Source of the DNA: an uncultured Psychrobacter sp.
Lineage (GTDB): Bacteria; Pseudomonadota; Gammaproteobacteria; Pseudomonadales; Moraxellaceae
Length of the DNA stretch: 64,000 nucleotides
Direction: 5' to 3'
NCBI GenBank assembly: GCA_947495055.1
Contig: CANLXO010000006.1
Span: 62,001 to 126,000 of the forward strand
Both the position numbers and the translations under genes were made by a program. The notes under the pieces were generated by a model. That model searched no databases. It worked only from the letters and a program-made list of their open reading frames with translations, and had not been told where the DNA came from. Shown here in pieces: positions 19,568 to 28,148 of the stretch. Positions within the stretch are counted from its first letter, which is position 1. Every line of letters begins with the position of its first letter.

Positions 19568-19634
19568 TATAATGAAGGGCTTTGCTTAGTTTTTTACAAA
19601 AAGCGTTCTGCTTATTATTAAGAACTAAGCAAAG
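19568..19634 (+). promoter_or_regulatory. -10 box and 5' leader hairpin upstream of the cyclase gene
   Basis: TATAAT at 19568-19573 would start transcription near 19580. Exactly there begins a perfect 12-bp inverted repeat, CTTTGCTTAGTT (19580-19591) and AACTAAGCAAAG (19623-19634), enclosing a 31-nt loop that can pair further (AAGC/GCTT). The mRNA would therefore begin with a strong stem-loop about 36 nt before the ATG. No good -35 is visible. It may stabilise the message or be an operator. Confidence 0.55.
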
Positions 19635-19669
19635 TGCTGAATCTATTCTTGATGAGTTTAAAATAGGCG

Positions 19670-21055
19670 ATGATTATGGCAATCTTGGATGTGTTAAGAC
19701 CGCCAACTTTAGCAAAAGATGACGGTATCTATCAGTTTGATTATCCAGAATTGTTTGTCCTATTACTTAGTGTCGCGCTCATTGCTTTGTACTTTGAATT
19801 TAGTCCGACCTCTATGGCATTACTCGTAGTGGTCAGCCTGCCCACTTTATTGATTGTTATCTATAACTATCGACGCCAAACTAGTTTTTGGACCTCTAAT
19901 CTTACGGTCATTTTACTCTCAGTGGTCATAGGTTCTGTTCAGCTCTGTACTGTCATCTCGTTAAGTTTAGCCTTACTCATTGGCGCACGTATTATAGTGA
20001 GTCAAGCTGACAATCAGCTTAAGCTTGCTATGGTATCTATTGTCACCATTGTCATTTTTTATTATGTCAGCGTAATATTGAATGGCGCTGGTATGGATTG
20101 CGCCAGAAGCTGGTTGCCTCCTGTGATACTATTGGTGAGCATCATAACCATACTTTTTCAGTTTCGATACATTTATCAGCAGTATGTAAAGTTTGAAACC
20201 GATGTCAATCAGTCTAGCAAACGACTGACCACTATGGTCTCAGTGATTAATAAACTCACCCGTTTTGTACCGCCGCAAATCTGGCAACCTATTGTAAAAA
20301 CAGATAGTCCCGTTAGTGTCTCAAACAAGCGCGTCAAGCTATCTATCATGTTCTCTGATATTGCAGGATTCACTGAATTGTCAGACAGTCTAAGCGCTGA
20401 CAATCTAGCAGATATCTTAAATACCTATATGCATTGCATGACGCTCATTGCAAGCAAACATGGCGCGGTACTTGATAAGTTTATCGGCGATGGTATGGTG
20501 TGCTTCTTTGGTGAGCCTGATAGCCGCGGCACGCGCCAAGATGCTTTGGACTGCGTAGCGATGGCAGTAGATATGCGCCGCGAGATGCGCTCGCTGCGGC
20601 AAAGGTGGCGCTTGATGGGCTTTGATGGCCTTGATATACGTATTGGTATCACAACAGGCTACTGTCATGTGGGTAACTTTGGCAGTAGTAGCCGCTTGAG
20701 TTACACTTTAATAGGCAAAGAGGCCAACTTAGCCTCAAGGCTCGAGCTTAGCGCGAATAAAGGCGAGATTTTAATCAGTCAAAACACTTATGACTATATC
20801 TGTCATGACTATGAGTGCCAGTTTGCAGGTGACTATGATTTAAAAGGTTTTGATGACAAGGTGAGTGCATGGCAAGTACTAGACCCTGATGTTAATAATG
20901 GTCGTTTGTCCAAATGGGTCGATCATACGTTGCCAGGATTTAATCTGCATTTAAACTTTAAAGATATTAAAGACGATGATTACAAGGATATTAGACGCCG
21001 TTTAAGACTAGCGCTTGAGCGTATTCAAGAAGAGGAAAAAAACCCTAAATCTTAA
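19670..21055 (+). CDS. Membrane-anchored class III adenylate/guanylate cyclase
   Basis: Predicted to make a cyclic nucleotide, probably cAMP. The N-terminal 170 residues carry about six hydrophobic helices, then a linker, then a class III catalytic domain (about 215-400). Metal-binding Asp residues are visible in FSDIAGF (D230) and KFIGDG (D274), and the transition-state region is TLIGKEANLASRLE, so the active site looks complete. The overall form resembles the CyaB-type cyclases of Pseudomonas with a membrane sensor domain. The last 60 residues, basic and charged, have no family match I recognise. ATG at 19676 is an alternative start. Confidence 0.88.
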   Translation: MIMAILDVLRPPTLAKDDGIYQFDYPELFVLLLSVALIALYFEFSPTSMALLVVVSLPTLLIVIYNYRRQTSFWTSNLTVILLSVVIGSVQLCTVISLSLALLIGARIIVSQADNQLKLAMVSIVTIVIFYYVSVILNGAGMDCARSWLPPVILLVSIITILFQFRYIYQQYVKFETDVNQSSKRLTTMVSVINKLTRFVPPQIWQPIVKTDSPVSVSNKRVKLSIMFSDIAGFTELSDSLSADNLADILNTYMHCMTLIASKHGAVLDKFIGDGMVCFFGEPDSRGTRQDALDCVAMAVDMRREMRSLRQRWRLMGFDGLDIRIGITTGYCHVGNFGSSSRLSYTLIGKEANLASRLELSANKGEILISQNTYDYICHDYECQFAGDYDLKGFDDKVSAWQVLDPDVNNGRLSKWVDHTLPGFNLHLNFKDIKDDDYKDIRRRLRLALERIQEEEKNPKS

Positions 21056-21062
21056 ACCAAAA

Positions 21063-21091
21063 AAAGCCAGTTAGAAGTTATAACTGGCTTT
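21063..21091. terminator. Bidirectional terminator between cyclase gene and fdx
   Basis: AAAGCCAGTTA / TAACTGGCTTT, 11-bp stem with a 7-nt loop between converging genes. Confidence 0.8.
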
Positions 21092-21117
21092 GTTGTTTGA
21101 CAGGATGCTTATACACA

Positions 21118-21456
21118 TCAGTGATTTTCTTTGGCATGGTTGAGCGTGTATTTGGGAATCTCAATCGTTAGATCTTCATCCTCTAGCATTACCTGACAAG
21201 ATAGGCGTGAGTCAGGCTCAAGTCCCCAAGCGCGATCTAATAAGTCCGCCTCGATATCATCCATCTCATCCAAACTATCAAAACCTTTACGTACTACCAC
21301 ATGACAGGTTGTACAGGCTTTTGACATCTCGCAAGCATGCTCAATTTTGATGCCTTTTTCTAAAAGCGCTTTACATAAGTTGTCGCCAGTTTTGAGCTCA
21401 ACTTCAGCGCCTTCTGGGCAAGTTTCAAAATGGGGAAGTACTGTAATTTTTGGCAT
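21118..21456 (-). CDS. fdx: ISC-type [2Fe-2S] ferredoxin
   Basis: Electron carrier for iron-sulfur cluster assembly on IscU. The 112-residue product starts MPKITVLPHFE and has the adrenodoxin-type ligand set: CEMSKACTTC (C-x5-C-x2-C) and a fourth Cys in RLSCQVM. A start 20 codons upstream is possible but would encode a low-complexity duplicated NPLNT segment arising from a 15-bp direct repeat at 21482-21511. It is the last gene of the isc operon; no iscX follows, and the terminator comes 27 nt after the stop. Confidence 0.94.
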   Translation of the reverse strand: MPKITVLPHFETCPEGAEVELKTGDNLCKALLEKGIKIEHACEMSKACTTCHVVVRKGFDSLDEMDDIEADLLDRAWGLEPDSRLSCQVMLEDEDLTIEIPKYTLNHAKENH

Positions 21457-21548
21457 AAAATGGATATCCGCTACTAAGGTGTTCAAAGGATTGGTATTCA
21501 AAGGATTAATTTGCATTAATACTACTAAAAGTTTTACGTGTACAGCTA

Positions 21549-23426
21549 TTACCAGTCCTGCGCGCTGGTTCCTGCCATACTGGTTTTGACACTCTGGTTC
21601 ATGATAAGAGCGGCAAAAGCATCACTATGCGGCTTAAGAGCTGCCTGCTTGGCTTCTATATCTGTCAAATCAGTGCTCGTAAGCGCTGTTTGCAAAGCTT
21701 GCATATGAGTTGCAAGTTGCTCTTGGGACTCAGCTGTCAACAAGGCTGCGAACTCATTGAGCGCTGATTGCAGTGCTAACAGTTCACGCTCAGCTTCAAC
21801 TTTAGTCTCTATCATTGAGCGCGCTTGTTTGTCTTCTTCAGCATGCTTGAAGCCTGCGGTCAATAGCTGCTCTTTTTGCTCATCTGAGAGCCCATAAGTC
21901 GGTTTGATCTCAATCTGACTCTCAGTCTTGGTCGTAGTCTCTTGTGCACTTACCGTAAGCTGACCATTAGCATCGATACTAAAGGTCACCTCAATACGTG
22001 CAAAACCTGCTTTCATAGGCGGGATACCATACAGCTCAAAACGACCCAGCGAGCGGCAGTTGTCAACCGTTTCACGCTCACCTTGGACCACATGGATCAC
22101 CATGCCGTTTTGACCATCTTGATAAGTAGTAAATACTTGACGTTTTTTGACAGGAATAGGGGTATTGCGTGGTATCAATACTTCAACCAAGCCGCCCATG
22201 GTTTCAAGACCCAATGAGAGCGGCGTGACATCGAGCAATAGTAGATTGTTATCGCTATTACCATTGACCAGTTGATGCGCGGTTTGCGCCGCGCCCAAAG
22301 CGACGACCTCATCAGGATTGAGACTAGATAGAGGCTCTGTATCAAAAAACTTAGCAACGACTTGCTGTACCGCTGGCATGCGAGTAGAGCCACCGACCAA
22401 TATTACCTCATCAAGGTCTTGAATGGTCAATTTGGCATCACGTAATACCTGCTCGCAAACGCTGAGCGTACGGCGGTTAACTGGATCAGCGATAGCTAAT
22501 AGATCGCCGCGTGTCAATACGCCATCAAAGGACTGACCATTAATAGAAAGTGAGATATCAACTTGCTCTTGTGCGCTCAGTAGCTGTTTGTACGCTTTGG
22601 CCTCTTGCGCGAGTATAGATTTATCATGCAAGCTAACATCAGCGGGCAGAATATTCATCTGTTTGATAAGCCAATTAGTCAATAGACGATCAATATCGTC
22701 GCCACCAAGGGCACTATTACCACCAGTCGCCAGTACTTCAAACACACCGTCAGTGAGCTTTAAGATAGAGACGTCAAAGGTGCCGCCGCCTAAATCATAG
22801 ATAAGATAATAGCGCGCTGTATTGTCTTGGGTGGGCTCATCTAAGCCGTAAGCAACTGCAGCAGCTGTTGGTTCATTAAGTAGTCTAAGCACATTAATAC
22901 CAGCAGCCTGCGCAGCATCCTTAGTTGCTTGACGCTGCGCTTCATCAAAGTAGGCGGGTACAGTAATGACTGCGCCTTCAATACTATCGATAGGCAGTGC
23001 GCTGTTAGCACGCTTCTCAAGCGCCATCAAAATACGCGCTGAGACCTCAACAGGGGACACCTCGCCTTGAGCAGTAACAAAAGCTGGCATCGCATCCGCT
23101 TGACCTGTTAGCTTATAAGGATGTGAGAATTTGATGTCGGCTTGACTACGACCCATAAAGCGTTTGGCGGAGATTATCGTATTTTGAGGATCATCTGCTA
23201 GATGTGCTAGTGCTTGCGTGCCAACTTGCGGCGCGCCATCAGCGGGATAATAGACAACAGAAGGCAGTAAATTATCCACGATATCGCTTGCTTCCAAAAC
23301 TTGCGCCTTACCTGAGCGTACAACAGCGACTAAAGATCGCGTCGTCCCCAAATCTATACCAATACCGAAACGATGCTGGTGTGGTTGAGCGCTTTGATTG
23401 GGTTCGGCGATTTGCATTAAAGACAT
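21549..23426 (-). CDS. hscA: Fe-S protein assembly chaperone HscA
   Basis: Specialised Hsp70 that, with HscB, helps release clusters from IscU by binding its LPPVK motif. The ATPase domain starts GIGIDLGTTRSLVAVV and carries IYDLGGGTFDVSIL and the VGGSTRMPAVQ block. The substrate-binding domain has LLDVTPLSLGLETMGG, followed by the helical lid. Its 625 residues match HscA rather than DnaK, and position between hscB and fdx settles the identity. Confidence 0.97.
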   Translation of the reverse strand: MSLMQIAEPNQSAQPHQHRFGIGIDLGTTRSLVAVVRSGKAQVLEASDIVDNLLPSVVYYPADGAPQVGTQALAHLADDPQNTIISAKRFMGRSQADIKFSHPYKLTGQADAMPAFVTAQGEVSPVEVSARILMALEKRANSALPIDSIEGAVITVPAYFDEAQRQATKDAAQAAGINVLRLLNEPTAAAVAYGLDEPTQDNTARYYLIYDLGGGTFDVSILKLTDGVFEVLATGGNSALGGDDIDRLLTNWLIKQMNILPADVSLHDKSILAQEAKAYKQLLSAQEQVDISLSINGQSFDGVLTRGDLLAIADPVNRRTLSVCEQVLRDAKLTIQDLDEVILVGGSTRMPAVQQVVAKFFDTEPLSSLNPDEVVALGAAQTAHQLVNGNSDNNLLLLDVTPLSLGLETMGGLVEVLIPRNTPIPVKKRQVFTTYQDGQNGMVIHVVQGERETVDNCRSLGRFELYGIPPMKAGFARIEVTFSIDANGQLTVSAQETTTKTESQIEIKPTYGLSDEQKEQLLTAGFKHAEEDKQARSMIETKVEAERELLALQSALNEFAALLTAESQEQLATHMQALQTALTSTDLTDIEAKQAALKPHSDAFAALIMNQSVKTSMAGTSAQDW

Positions 23427-23554
23427 AGGACAACTCAGATATAATATAAAATGAATAAATGAAAGGCGAATAGGTGCGCTAGATTATACGGGATTATGAC
23501 TGCTAACTTAATAGGAATAATAGTATTTAAATAATGATATCAAACCAAAACGTA

Positions 23555-24154
23555 CTATACGTATAGATCATCATCGTCAGATTGAGCACTGCTAGCGACA
23601 GCATCCAAGCCAGATTTGACGTCTGCTTCTAGTTTCACCAAAAACTTAAGTTTTTGTGTGGCATCAATTGCCTGTTCCCAGTTTTGCTGCTCATAAGCAC
23701 CACTGAAACTCTCAGACTGCACCGCTATGCGTTGAGTGATTTGTGGATGCATCTGTTGTAACGCCGCTTGATTATTAGATTCTATAGCGTCGTCCAGATT
23801 AATGCGCAAATCCATAGCATCATCTAAAAAGTCCAAATCTGCAATAGATTGCTCAAGGGTGATCGCTTGACCTTGTATATCAAGTAAGTAGCTTGCGCGG
23901 CTATCTGCCATACTCAAAGTTTGGTAGGCTTGATTGATAAGCGCTGAAGTACGCTCTGAATGTCGCTTGGCGTCGCTAGCATTATCTTTATCTGCATTGT
24001 CAGGATGATAACGTTTTTGCAGCACTCGCAAACGCTGATCTAAGTCCTCTTGTGCAATGTTAAAGGTAACTGGCTGCTCAAATAAAGCAAAAAAGGTATC
24101 AAACCTTACCTCATCACTAATTTTTATACTGGTCTCTTTAGTGCTATCTGTCAT
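23555..24154 (-). CDS. hscB: Fe-S cluster co-chaperone HscB
   Basis: J-domain co-chaperone that brings IscU to HscA. The N-terminal J-domain (about 18-95) contains the essential HPD in KRYHPDNADKD, and the C-terminal three-helix domain (about 110-185) contains the DLRINLDDAIE and ENAA-like segments used to bind IscU. It is longer than E. coli HscB (171) by an acidic C-terminal tail (SDDDDLYV). It sits between iscA and hscA. Confidence 0.94.
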   Translation of the reverse strand: MTDSTKETSIKISDEVRFDTFFALFEQPVTFNIAQEDLDQRLRVLQKRYHPDNADKDNASDAKRHSERTSALINQAYQTLSMADSRASYLLDIQGQAITLEQSIADLDFLDDAMDLRINLDDAIESNNQAALQQMHPQITQRIAVQSESFSGAYEQQNWEQAIDATQKLKFLVKLEADVKSGLDAVASSAQSDDDDLYV

Positions 24155-24278
24155 ACAGGATGCCTAATTTCTAGTTTTTGATTTCTATTTTTTAATAGTA
24201 AGTTTTATTATATAAAGGTCCAACATGTATACGGCTACAAAAAAAATGCAGTCACAGTTATATTAATATTAAGCCATT

Positions 24279-24599
24279 TTAAACCGTAAAGGACTCACCG
24301 CAGCCGCATTCGCCTTTTTGGTTGGGATTACTAAATTTAAAACCCTCGTTTAGACCTTCTTTTTCATAGTCCATAAGTAAGCCATCTAAATAAACGAGAC
24401 TTTTTGGATCAATAAAAATACTCACGCCAAGGCTTTCATAACGTGTGTCGTTCTCATCTGGAGTATCGACAAATTCCAAAACATAGGCCAAGCCTGAGCA
24501 GCCAGCCGTACGAATACCGACTCGAATGCCTTCACCCTTGCCGCGATTATCCAAAAAATCCCGAACATGTTTGGCAGCGCGTTCTGTCATCTCTATCAT
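24279..24599 (-). CDS. iscA: Iron-sulfur cluster assembly protein IscA
   Basis: A-type carrier or scaffold for Fe-S clusters. The three conserved Cys are present: TAGCSGLAY and the C-terminal GECGCGESF. At 106 residues the length is normal. An AGGAG ribosome site precedes the ATG by 5 nt. A 173-nt spacer with a strong hairpin separates it from iscU upstream. Confidence 0.96.
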   Translation of the reverse strand: MIEMTERAAKHVRDFLDNRGKGEGIRVGIRTAGCSGLAYVLEFVDTPDENDTRYESLGVSIFIDPKSLVYLDGLLMDYEKEGLNEGFKFSNPNQKGECGCGESFTV

Positions 24600-24659
24600 G
24601 ACAACTCCTATTAACAGTTAGTAATCGGTAGTACACAAACTATCTTTTGATATAAAGTA

Positions 24660-24698
24660 AAAGGTGACAATGGCATAAGCGTAATTGTCACCTTTTTT
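24660..24698. promoter_or_regulatory. 12-bp hairpin in the iscU-iscA spacer
   Basis: Perfect inverted repeat AAAGGTGACAAT (24660-24671) and ATTGTCACCTTT (24684-24695) with a 12-nt loop. Read in the operon direction it is followed by a T-rich stretch (four T, then ACTTT), so it may be a partial terminator or an mRNA-stabilising 3' structure for the iscRSU part of the message. Confidence 0.65.
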
Positions 24699-24772
24699 AC
24701 TTGCAATTTGAGTGGCACCTGGGCTACTCAAATGCTGAAATACGATTATATCTACAATGAAGGATCAACAAT

Positions 24773-25177
24773 CTAGCTGGCTACTTCTTCAGTAGCCGCG
24801 CCATGCTTACCTTTATAGTCGCTGATTGCCGCTTTGATAGCGTCTTCAGCAAGTACTGAGCAATGCACTTTTACAGGCGGTAGAGCAAGCTCTTGTGCGA
24901 TGTCATTGTTTTTGATCTCGCCTGCTTGATCAAGGCTTTTGCCCTTTAGCCACTCGGTGACGAGCGAGCTTGAAGCAATTGCTGAACCGCAGCCGTAAGT
25001 TTTAAAACGCGCATCTTCAATGATACCATTATCATCAACTTGAATTTGCAAGCGCATAACATCACCACAAGCTGGAGCACCAACCATGCCAGTACCGACA
25101 TTTTTGGCGTCTTTGTCTAAATTGCCGACGTTGCGTGGGTTTTCGTAATGATCAATAACTTGGTCGCTATAGGCCAT
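24773..25177 (-). CDS. iscU: Fe-S cluster scaffold protein IscU
   Basis: Scaffold on which IscS, ferredoxin and iron build a [2Fe-2S] cluster. The ligands are GAPACGD, KTYGCGSAIASS and VHCSVLAEDA; the LPPVK recognition motif for HscA is intact in LALPPVKVHC. The first residues MAYSDQVIDHYENPRNVG are the usual start. The length is 134 residues, slightly longer than E. coli. Confidence 0.97.
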   Translation of the reverse strand: MAYSDQVIDHYENPRNVGNLDKDAKNVGTGMVGAPACGDVMRLQIQVDDNGIIEDARFKTYGCGSAIASSSLVTEWLKGKSLDQAGEIKNNDIAQELALPPVKVHCSVLAEDAIKAAISDYKGKHGAATEEVAS

Positions 25178-25306
25178 GAGTTTTCTCCTGGTTAGATGAT
25201 GAGTAAGTATTTATTGACTTCAAGCTAATTCTAAAAAGCAACTGACTCATCGATAATTGGGGTCAAACGTAACGTGTGTATTTATAATTTAATAATGTTT
25301 TTAAGA

Positions 25307-26524
25307 TTAATGCTCAGCCCATTCGACCGAATCCAAATCAACGCCTTCTTGATACATATCCCAAAGTGGCGATAGGGCGCGTAGCTTATCAACGGCTTCG
25401 TGCATCTGCTTAATCACTCTATCGATGTCCTCTTCGGTAGTATAACGACCAAAGCTAAAACGGATTGAGCTGTGAGCAAGCTCATCAGGGCGACCGATAG
25501 CGCGTAGAACATATGAAGGCTCAAGGGTTGCTGAAGTACAGGCTGAACCTGATGAGACGGCTAAGTCTTTAAGCGACATCATAAGCGACTCGCCTTCAAC
25601 AAAGTTAAAGCTAATATTGACAATATTAGGAACGCTATGCTCTAGGTCGCCGTTGAGATAAATCTCTTCGATATCTTGCAAGCCATCCCAAAGCTTTTGA
25701 CGCAGATGGGCGGCATGAGCGCGATCTTCTTCACGTTTTTCTTCAGCTAAGCTAAAGGCTGCACCTAAACCTACGATCTGATGCGTCGGTAAGGTACCTG
25801 AACGCATACCGCGCTCATGACCACCGCCGTGCTGTTCTGCTTTTAGACGAATACGAGGCTTACGGCGTACAAATAAAGCGCCGATACCTTTGGGGCCATA
25901 AGCTTTGTGGCCTGAAAAGCTCATAAGGTCAAACTTGGTCGCTTGTGCGTCAATCTTGACTTTACCAATTGCTTGGGCGGCGTCGACATGGAAAATAACA
26001 CCAGCTGCGCGGGTAATCTCGCCAATAGCGTCGATATCAGTAACGGTGCCAAGCTCGTTGTTTACCACCATCAAAGAGACCAAGATAGTATCATCACGTA
26101 GCGCTTCTTTAACTTGCTCTGGCAAGATAAGGCCAGTGCTTTTTTGCGGCTCAAGATAAGTAATCTCAAAGCCTTCTTGCTCAAGCTCACGGCAAGTATC
26201 GAGGACTGCTTTGTGCTCAATCTTACTAGTGATAATGTGCTTACCACGAGAATGATAAAAATGAGCAACACCTTTAATGGCTAAGTTATCAGATTCTGTA
26301 GCACCTGAGGTAAAGACAATCTCACGCGGATCAGCGTTAATGACTTCAGCAACTTGGCTACGAGCAGTCTCAACAGCTTCCTCAGCCTGCCAACCATAGC
26401 CGTGCGAGCGTGATGCTGGGTTACCAAAGACACCGTCAACAGTGAGGTATTCACTCATTTTGGTGGCCACAGGTCTGGCAACTGGCGTTGTAGCAGCGTA
26501 GTCTAAATAGATAAGTTGATTCAT
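25307..26524 (-). CDS. iscS: Cysteine desulfurase IscS
   Basis: PLP enzyme that takes sulfur from cysteine for Fe-S clusters and tRNA thiolation. [15 protein letters not shown] at the start, the PLP lysine in [12 protein letters not shown], and the mobile catalytic Cys loop [17 protein letters not shown] identify the group I desulfurase. The length of 405 residues matches E. coli (404). The ATG overlaps the iscR stop (ATGA), so the two are translationally coupled. Confidence 0.98.
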   Translation of the reverse strand: MNQLIYLDYAATTPVARPVATKMSEYLTVDGVFGNPASRSHGYGWQAEEAVETARSQVAEVINADPREIVFTSGATESDNLAIKGVAHFYHSRGKHIITSKIEHKAVLDTCRELEQEGFEITYLEPQKSTGLILPEQVKEALRDDTILVSLMVVNNELGTVTDIDAIGEITRAAGVIFHVDAAQAIGKVKIDAQATKFDLMSFSGHKAYGPKGIGALFVRRKPRIRLKAEQHGGGHERGMRSGTLPTHQIVGLGAAFSLAEEKREEDRAHAAHLRQKLWDGLQDIEEIYLNGDLEHSVPNIVNISFNFVEGESLMMSLKDLAVSSGSACTSATLEPSYVLRAIGRPDELAHSSIRFSFGRYTTEEDIDRVIKQMHEAVDKLRALSPLWDMYQEGVDLDSVEWAEH

Positions 26525-27030
26525 GCTGGATTGGCCTCGCTAATCGATAAAGTAATAGTATTGATATCTTGTATAATGTTGTCATTGCTTGCGTTGTTCT
26601 GACGCTCTGATACTGATTTTACGTTCTTCATGTCTAATAATTGCGCTAAAGTTATATTTTTCAAGTACTGCTCAATATGGTTAGATAAAGCGCACCATAG
26701 GTCATGAGTAAGACACATGCTACCGCCTTGACAGTCGCCGCGTCCCTCACATTGCATAGCATTTACGGACTCATCGACTGCTGATATAATGCTCATGACA
26801 TCAATCTCATCAAGCGGTTTGGCTAGATAATAACCTCCTGATGCGCCGCGTATACTCGTTACAAGACCTTGCTTACGAAGTTTGGAGAACAACTGCTCAA
26901 GGTAGGATATGGAGATAGATTGACGCTTGGCAATATCTGATAAAGATACTGCGCTGTCCTGTTGACTCGCCTGTAATGCCAAATCTAATAGCGCAGTTAC
27001 CGCGTATCTGCCTCGAGTAGTCAAACGCAT
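26521..27030 (-). CDS. iscR: Fe-S cluster regulator IscR
   Basis: Rrf2-family winged-helix repressor that senses cluster supply and represses its own operon when holding a [2Fe-2S] cluster. The three Cys ligands (C-x5-C-x5-C in [15 protein letters not shown]) and the fourth ligand His in LTHDLW are all present. The N-terminus [18 protein letters not shown] is typical. It is the first gene of iscRSUA-hscBA-fdx. A near-consensus IscR type 1 site overlaps its promoter about 160 nt upstream. Confidence 0.97.
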   Translation of the reverse strand: MRLTTRGRYAVTALLDLALQASQQDSAVSLSDIAKRQSISISYLEQLFSKLRKQGLVTSIRGASGGYYLAKPLDEIDVMSIISAVDESVNAMQCEGRGDCQGGSMCLTHDLWCALSNHIEQYLKNITLAQLLDMKNVKSVSERQNNASNDNIIQDINTITLSISEANPA

Positions 27031-27175
27031 AAGTCATCTCCAATCCATGTCGTTGTCAAAATCTATTCATAGTCTTAAACCTATTACGCCATGTTTGCTC
27101 CTAAGCGCTATCATCTAAGATATATCGCCGTCATCTAATAACAGCAACAAGCTATAGGTTGGTGACGGTAAAGCT

Positions 27176-27209
27176 ATTATACTTAATCCCGACTAATTTA
27201 GTCAAGATT
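27176..27209 (-). promoter_or_regulatory. isc operon promoter with overlapping IscR type 1 site
   Basis: On the minus strand a -35 TTGACT (27205-27200), an 18-nt spacer and a perfect -10 TATAAT (27181-27176) precede iscR; the start would be near 27169. Centred on the -35 side is GACTAATTTAGTC (27191-27203), an exact match to the central GACTRwwwYAGTC of the known IscR type 1 consensus, with matching S-Y-Y and R-R-S flanks (27185-27209). This is the same repression layout as in E. coli. Confidence 0.88.
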
Positions 27210-27344
27210 GAAATGTGGTTAATGCGTTAATTGTATTTATCACGGCTATTTAAAAAACAATGATACCTATTAAGTCTAAATATCTGCAAAGCTAGCACCA
27301 ATAGCGCGTGTTAAAAATGATGCCTATTAAAGACCTCATATAAA

Positions 27345-27372
27345 AAAGGTATCTAAAAATTAGATACCTTTT
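27345..27372. terminator. Terminator downstream of the SCP2-like gene
   Basis: Stem AAAGGTATCTA / TAGATACCTTT with a short A-rich loop. On the minus strand it is followed by a six-T run, so it ends the gene at 27504-28148; it also insulates the isc promoter. Confidence 0.85.
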
Positions 27373-27503
27373 ATGTGATGTGCTTGCAGGCGCCTGTAGC
27401 AAATAATAACTATAGGATAAAGAACAGGGTAGTGAGGTTGCAAACAATGACATCAAAACAGTGACATGACAAGCAATACATTATCGGCTCTGAGTTTTAT
27501 ACA

Positions 27504-28148
27504 TTAACTCATAAACAAAGCGACAAGCGAGATGACAGCGATAATAGCAGCAACAACAGTGGCAATCGTCAGTGTCTTTTGCTTACTCTGTAGCTCTTTT
27601 GCGGTCGTTTCAAGCTCACGATTTTTAATCGTTAAAGTATTAATTTGCGTCTGCTGCTCTTTGATACGTAACTTGTAATCGTCTCTTTTTTTATCAAGCT
27701 CTGTCTCGTTTGGCTTCGATTTACTCTTATCGCCTTTAAATTTCTTGATCAGGCTTTGAATCAAGCTACCAAGCCCCAGTTGCATAATAAACTGTTTGAC
27801 CAGTTTGACTTGTACGGCTTCACCGCGCATCTGTAGTTTGTCAGTAGTAGCACTATCATGAGTAGTGATAGCGTTGATAACCTGCACGCTATAGGCATTG
27901 ATGATGACATCAGGCTCAGTACGTCCTACAGGAAGATTGGCATCGAGTAGTACCCCTTTACTACTAAAGGTGGCGTAGACTTCAACATGAGGCAGATACA
28001 AGCGCAGGCAAACGACAGTCTCTTGCTTAGCTAGTGGATAAGCGGCTTTTCGCAGCTCTGGATCTAAACGTAGTAGCAAAGTCAGGGATGACTCGACAAA
28101 AACCAAAACGACATTAAGAAAAGAGTGAGATAAAGTAGAACGCTTCAT
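27504..28148 (-). CDS. SCP2/UbiJ-like protein with coiled coil and C-terminal membrane anchor
   Basis: Function unknown. The first 130 residues (LLLRLDPELRKAAYPLAKQ, then alternating strands and an amphipathic helix near KLVKQFIMQLGLG) resemble the SCP2-type lipid-binding domain of UbiJ, though similarity is only at pattern level. Residues about 135-190 form a highly charged coiled coil (KEQQTQINTLTIKNRELE), and the last 20 residues are a single hydrophobic helix. It would sit on the cytoplasmic face of the membrane as a tail-anchored protein. The gene stands alone between a repeat-rich region and its terminator. Confidence 0.6.
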   Translation of the reverse strand: MKRSTLSHSFLNVVLVFVESSLTLLLRLDPELRKAAYPLAKQETVVCLRLYLPHVEVYATFSSKGVLLDANLPVGRTEPDVIINAYSVQVINAITTHDSATTDKLQMRGEAVQVKLVKQFIMQLGLGSLIQSLIKKFKGDKSKSKPNETELDKKRDDYKLRIKEQQTQINTLTIKNRELETTAKELQSKQKTLTIATVVAAIIAVISLVALFMS

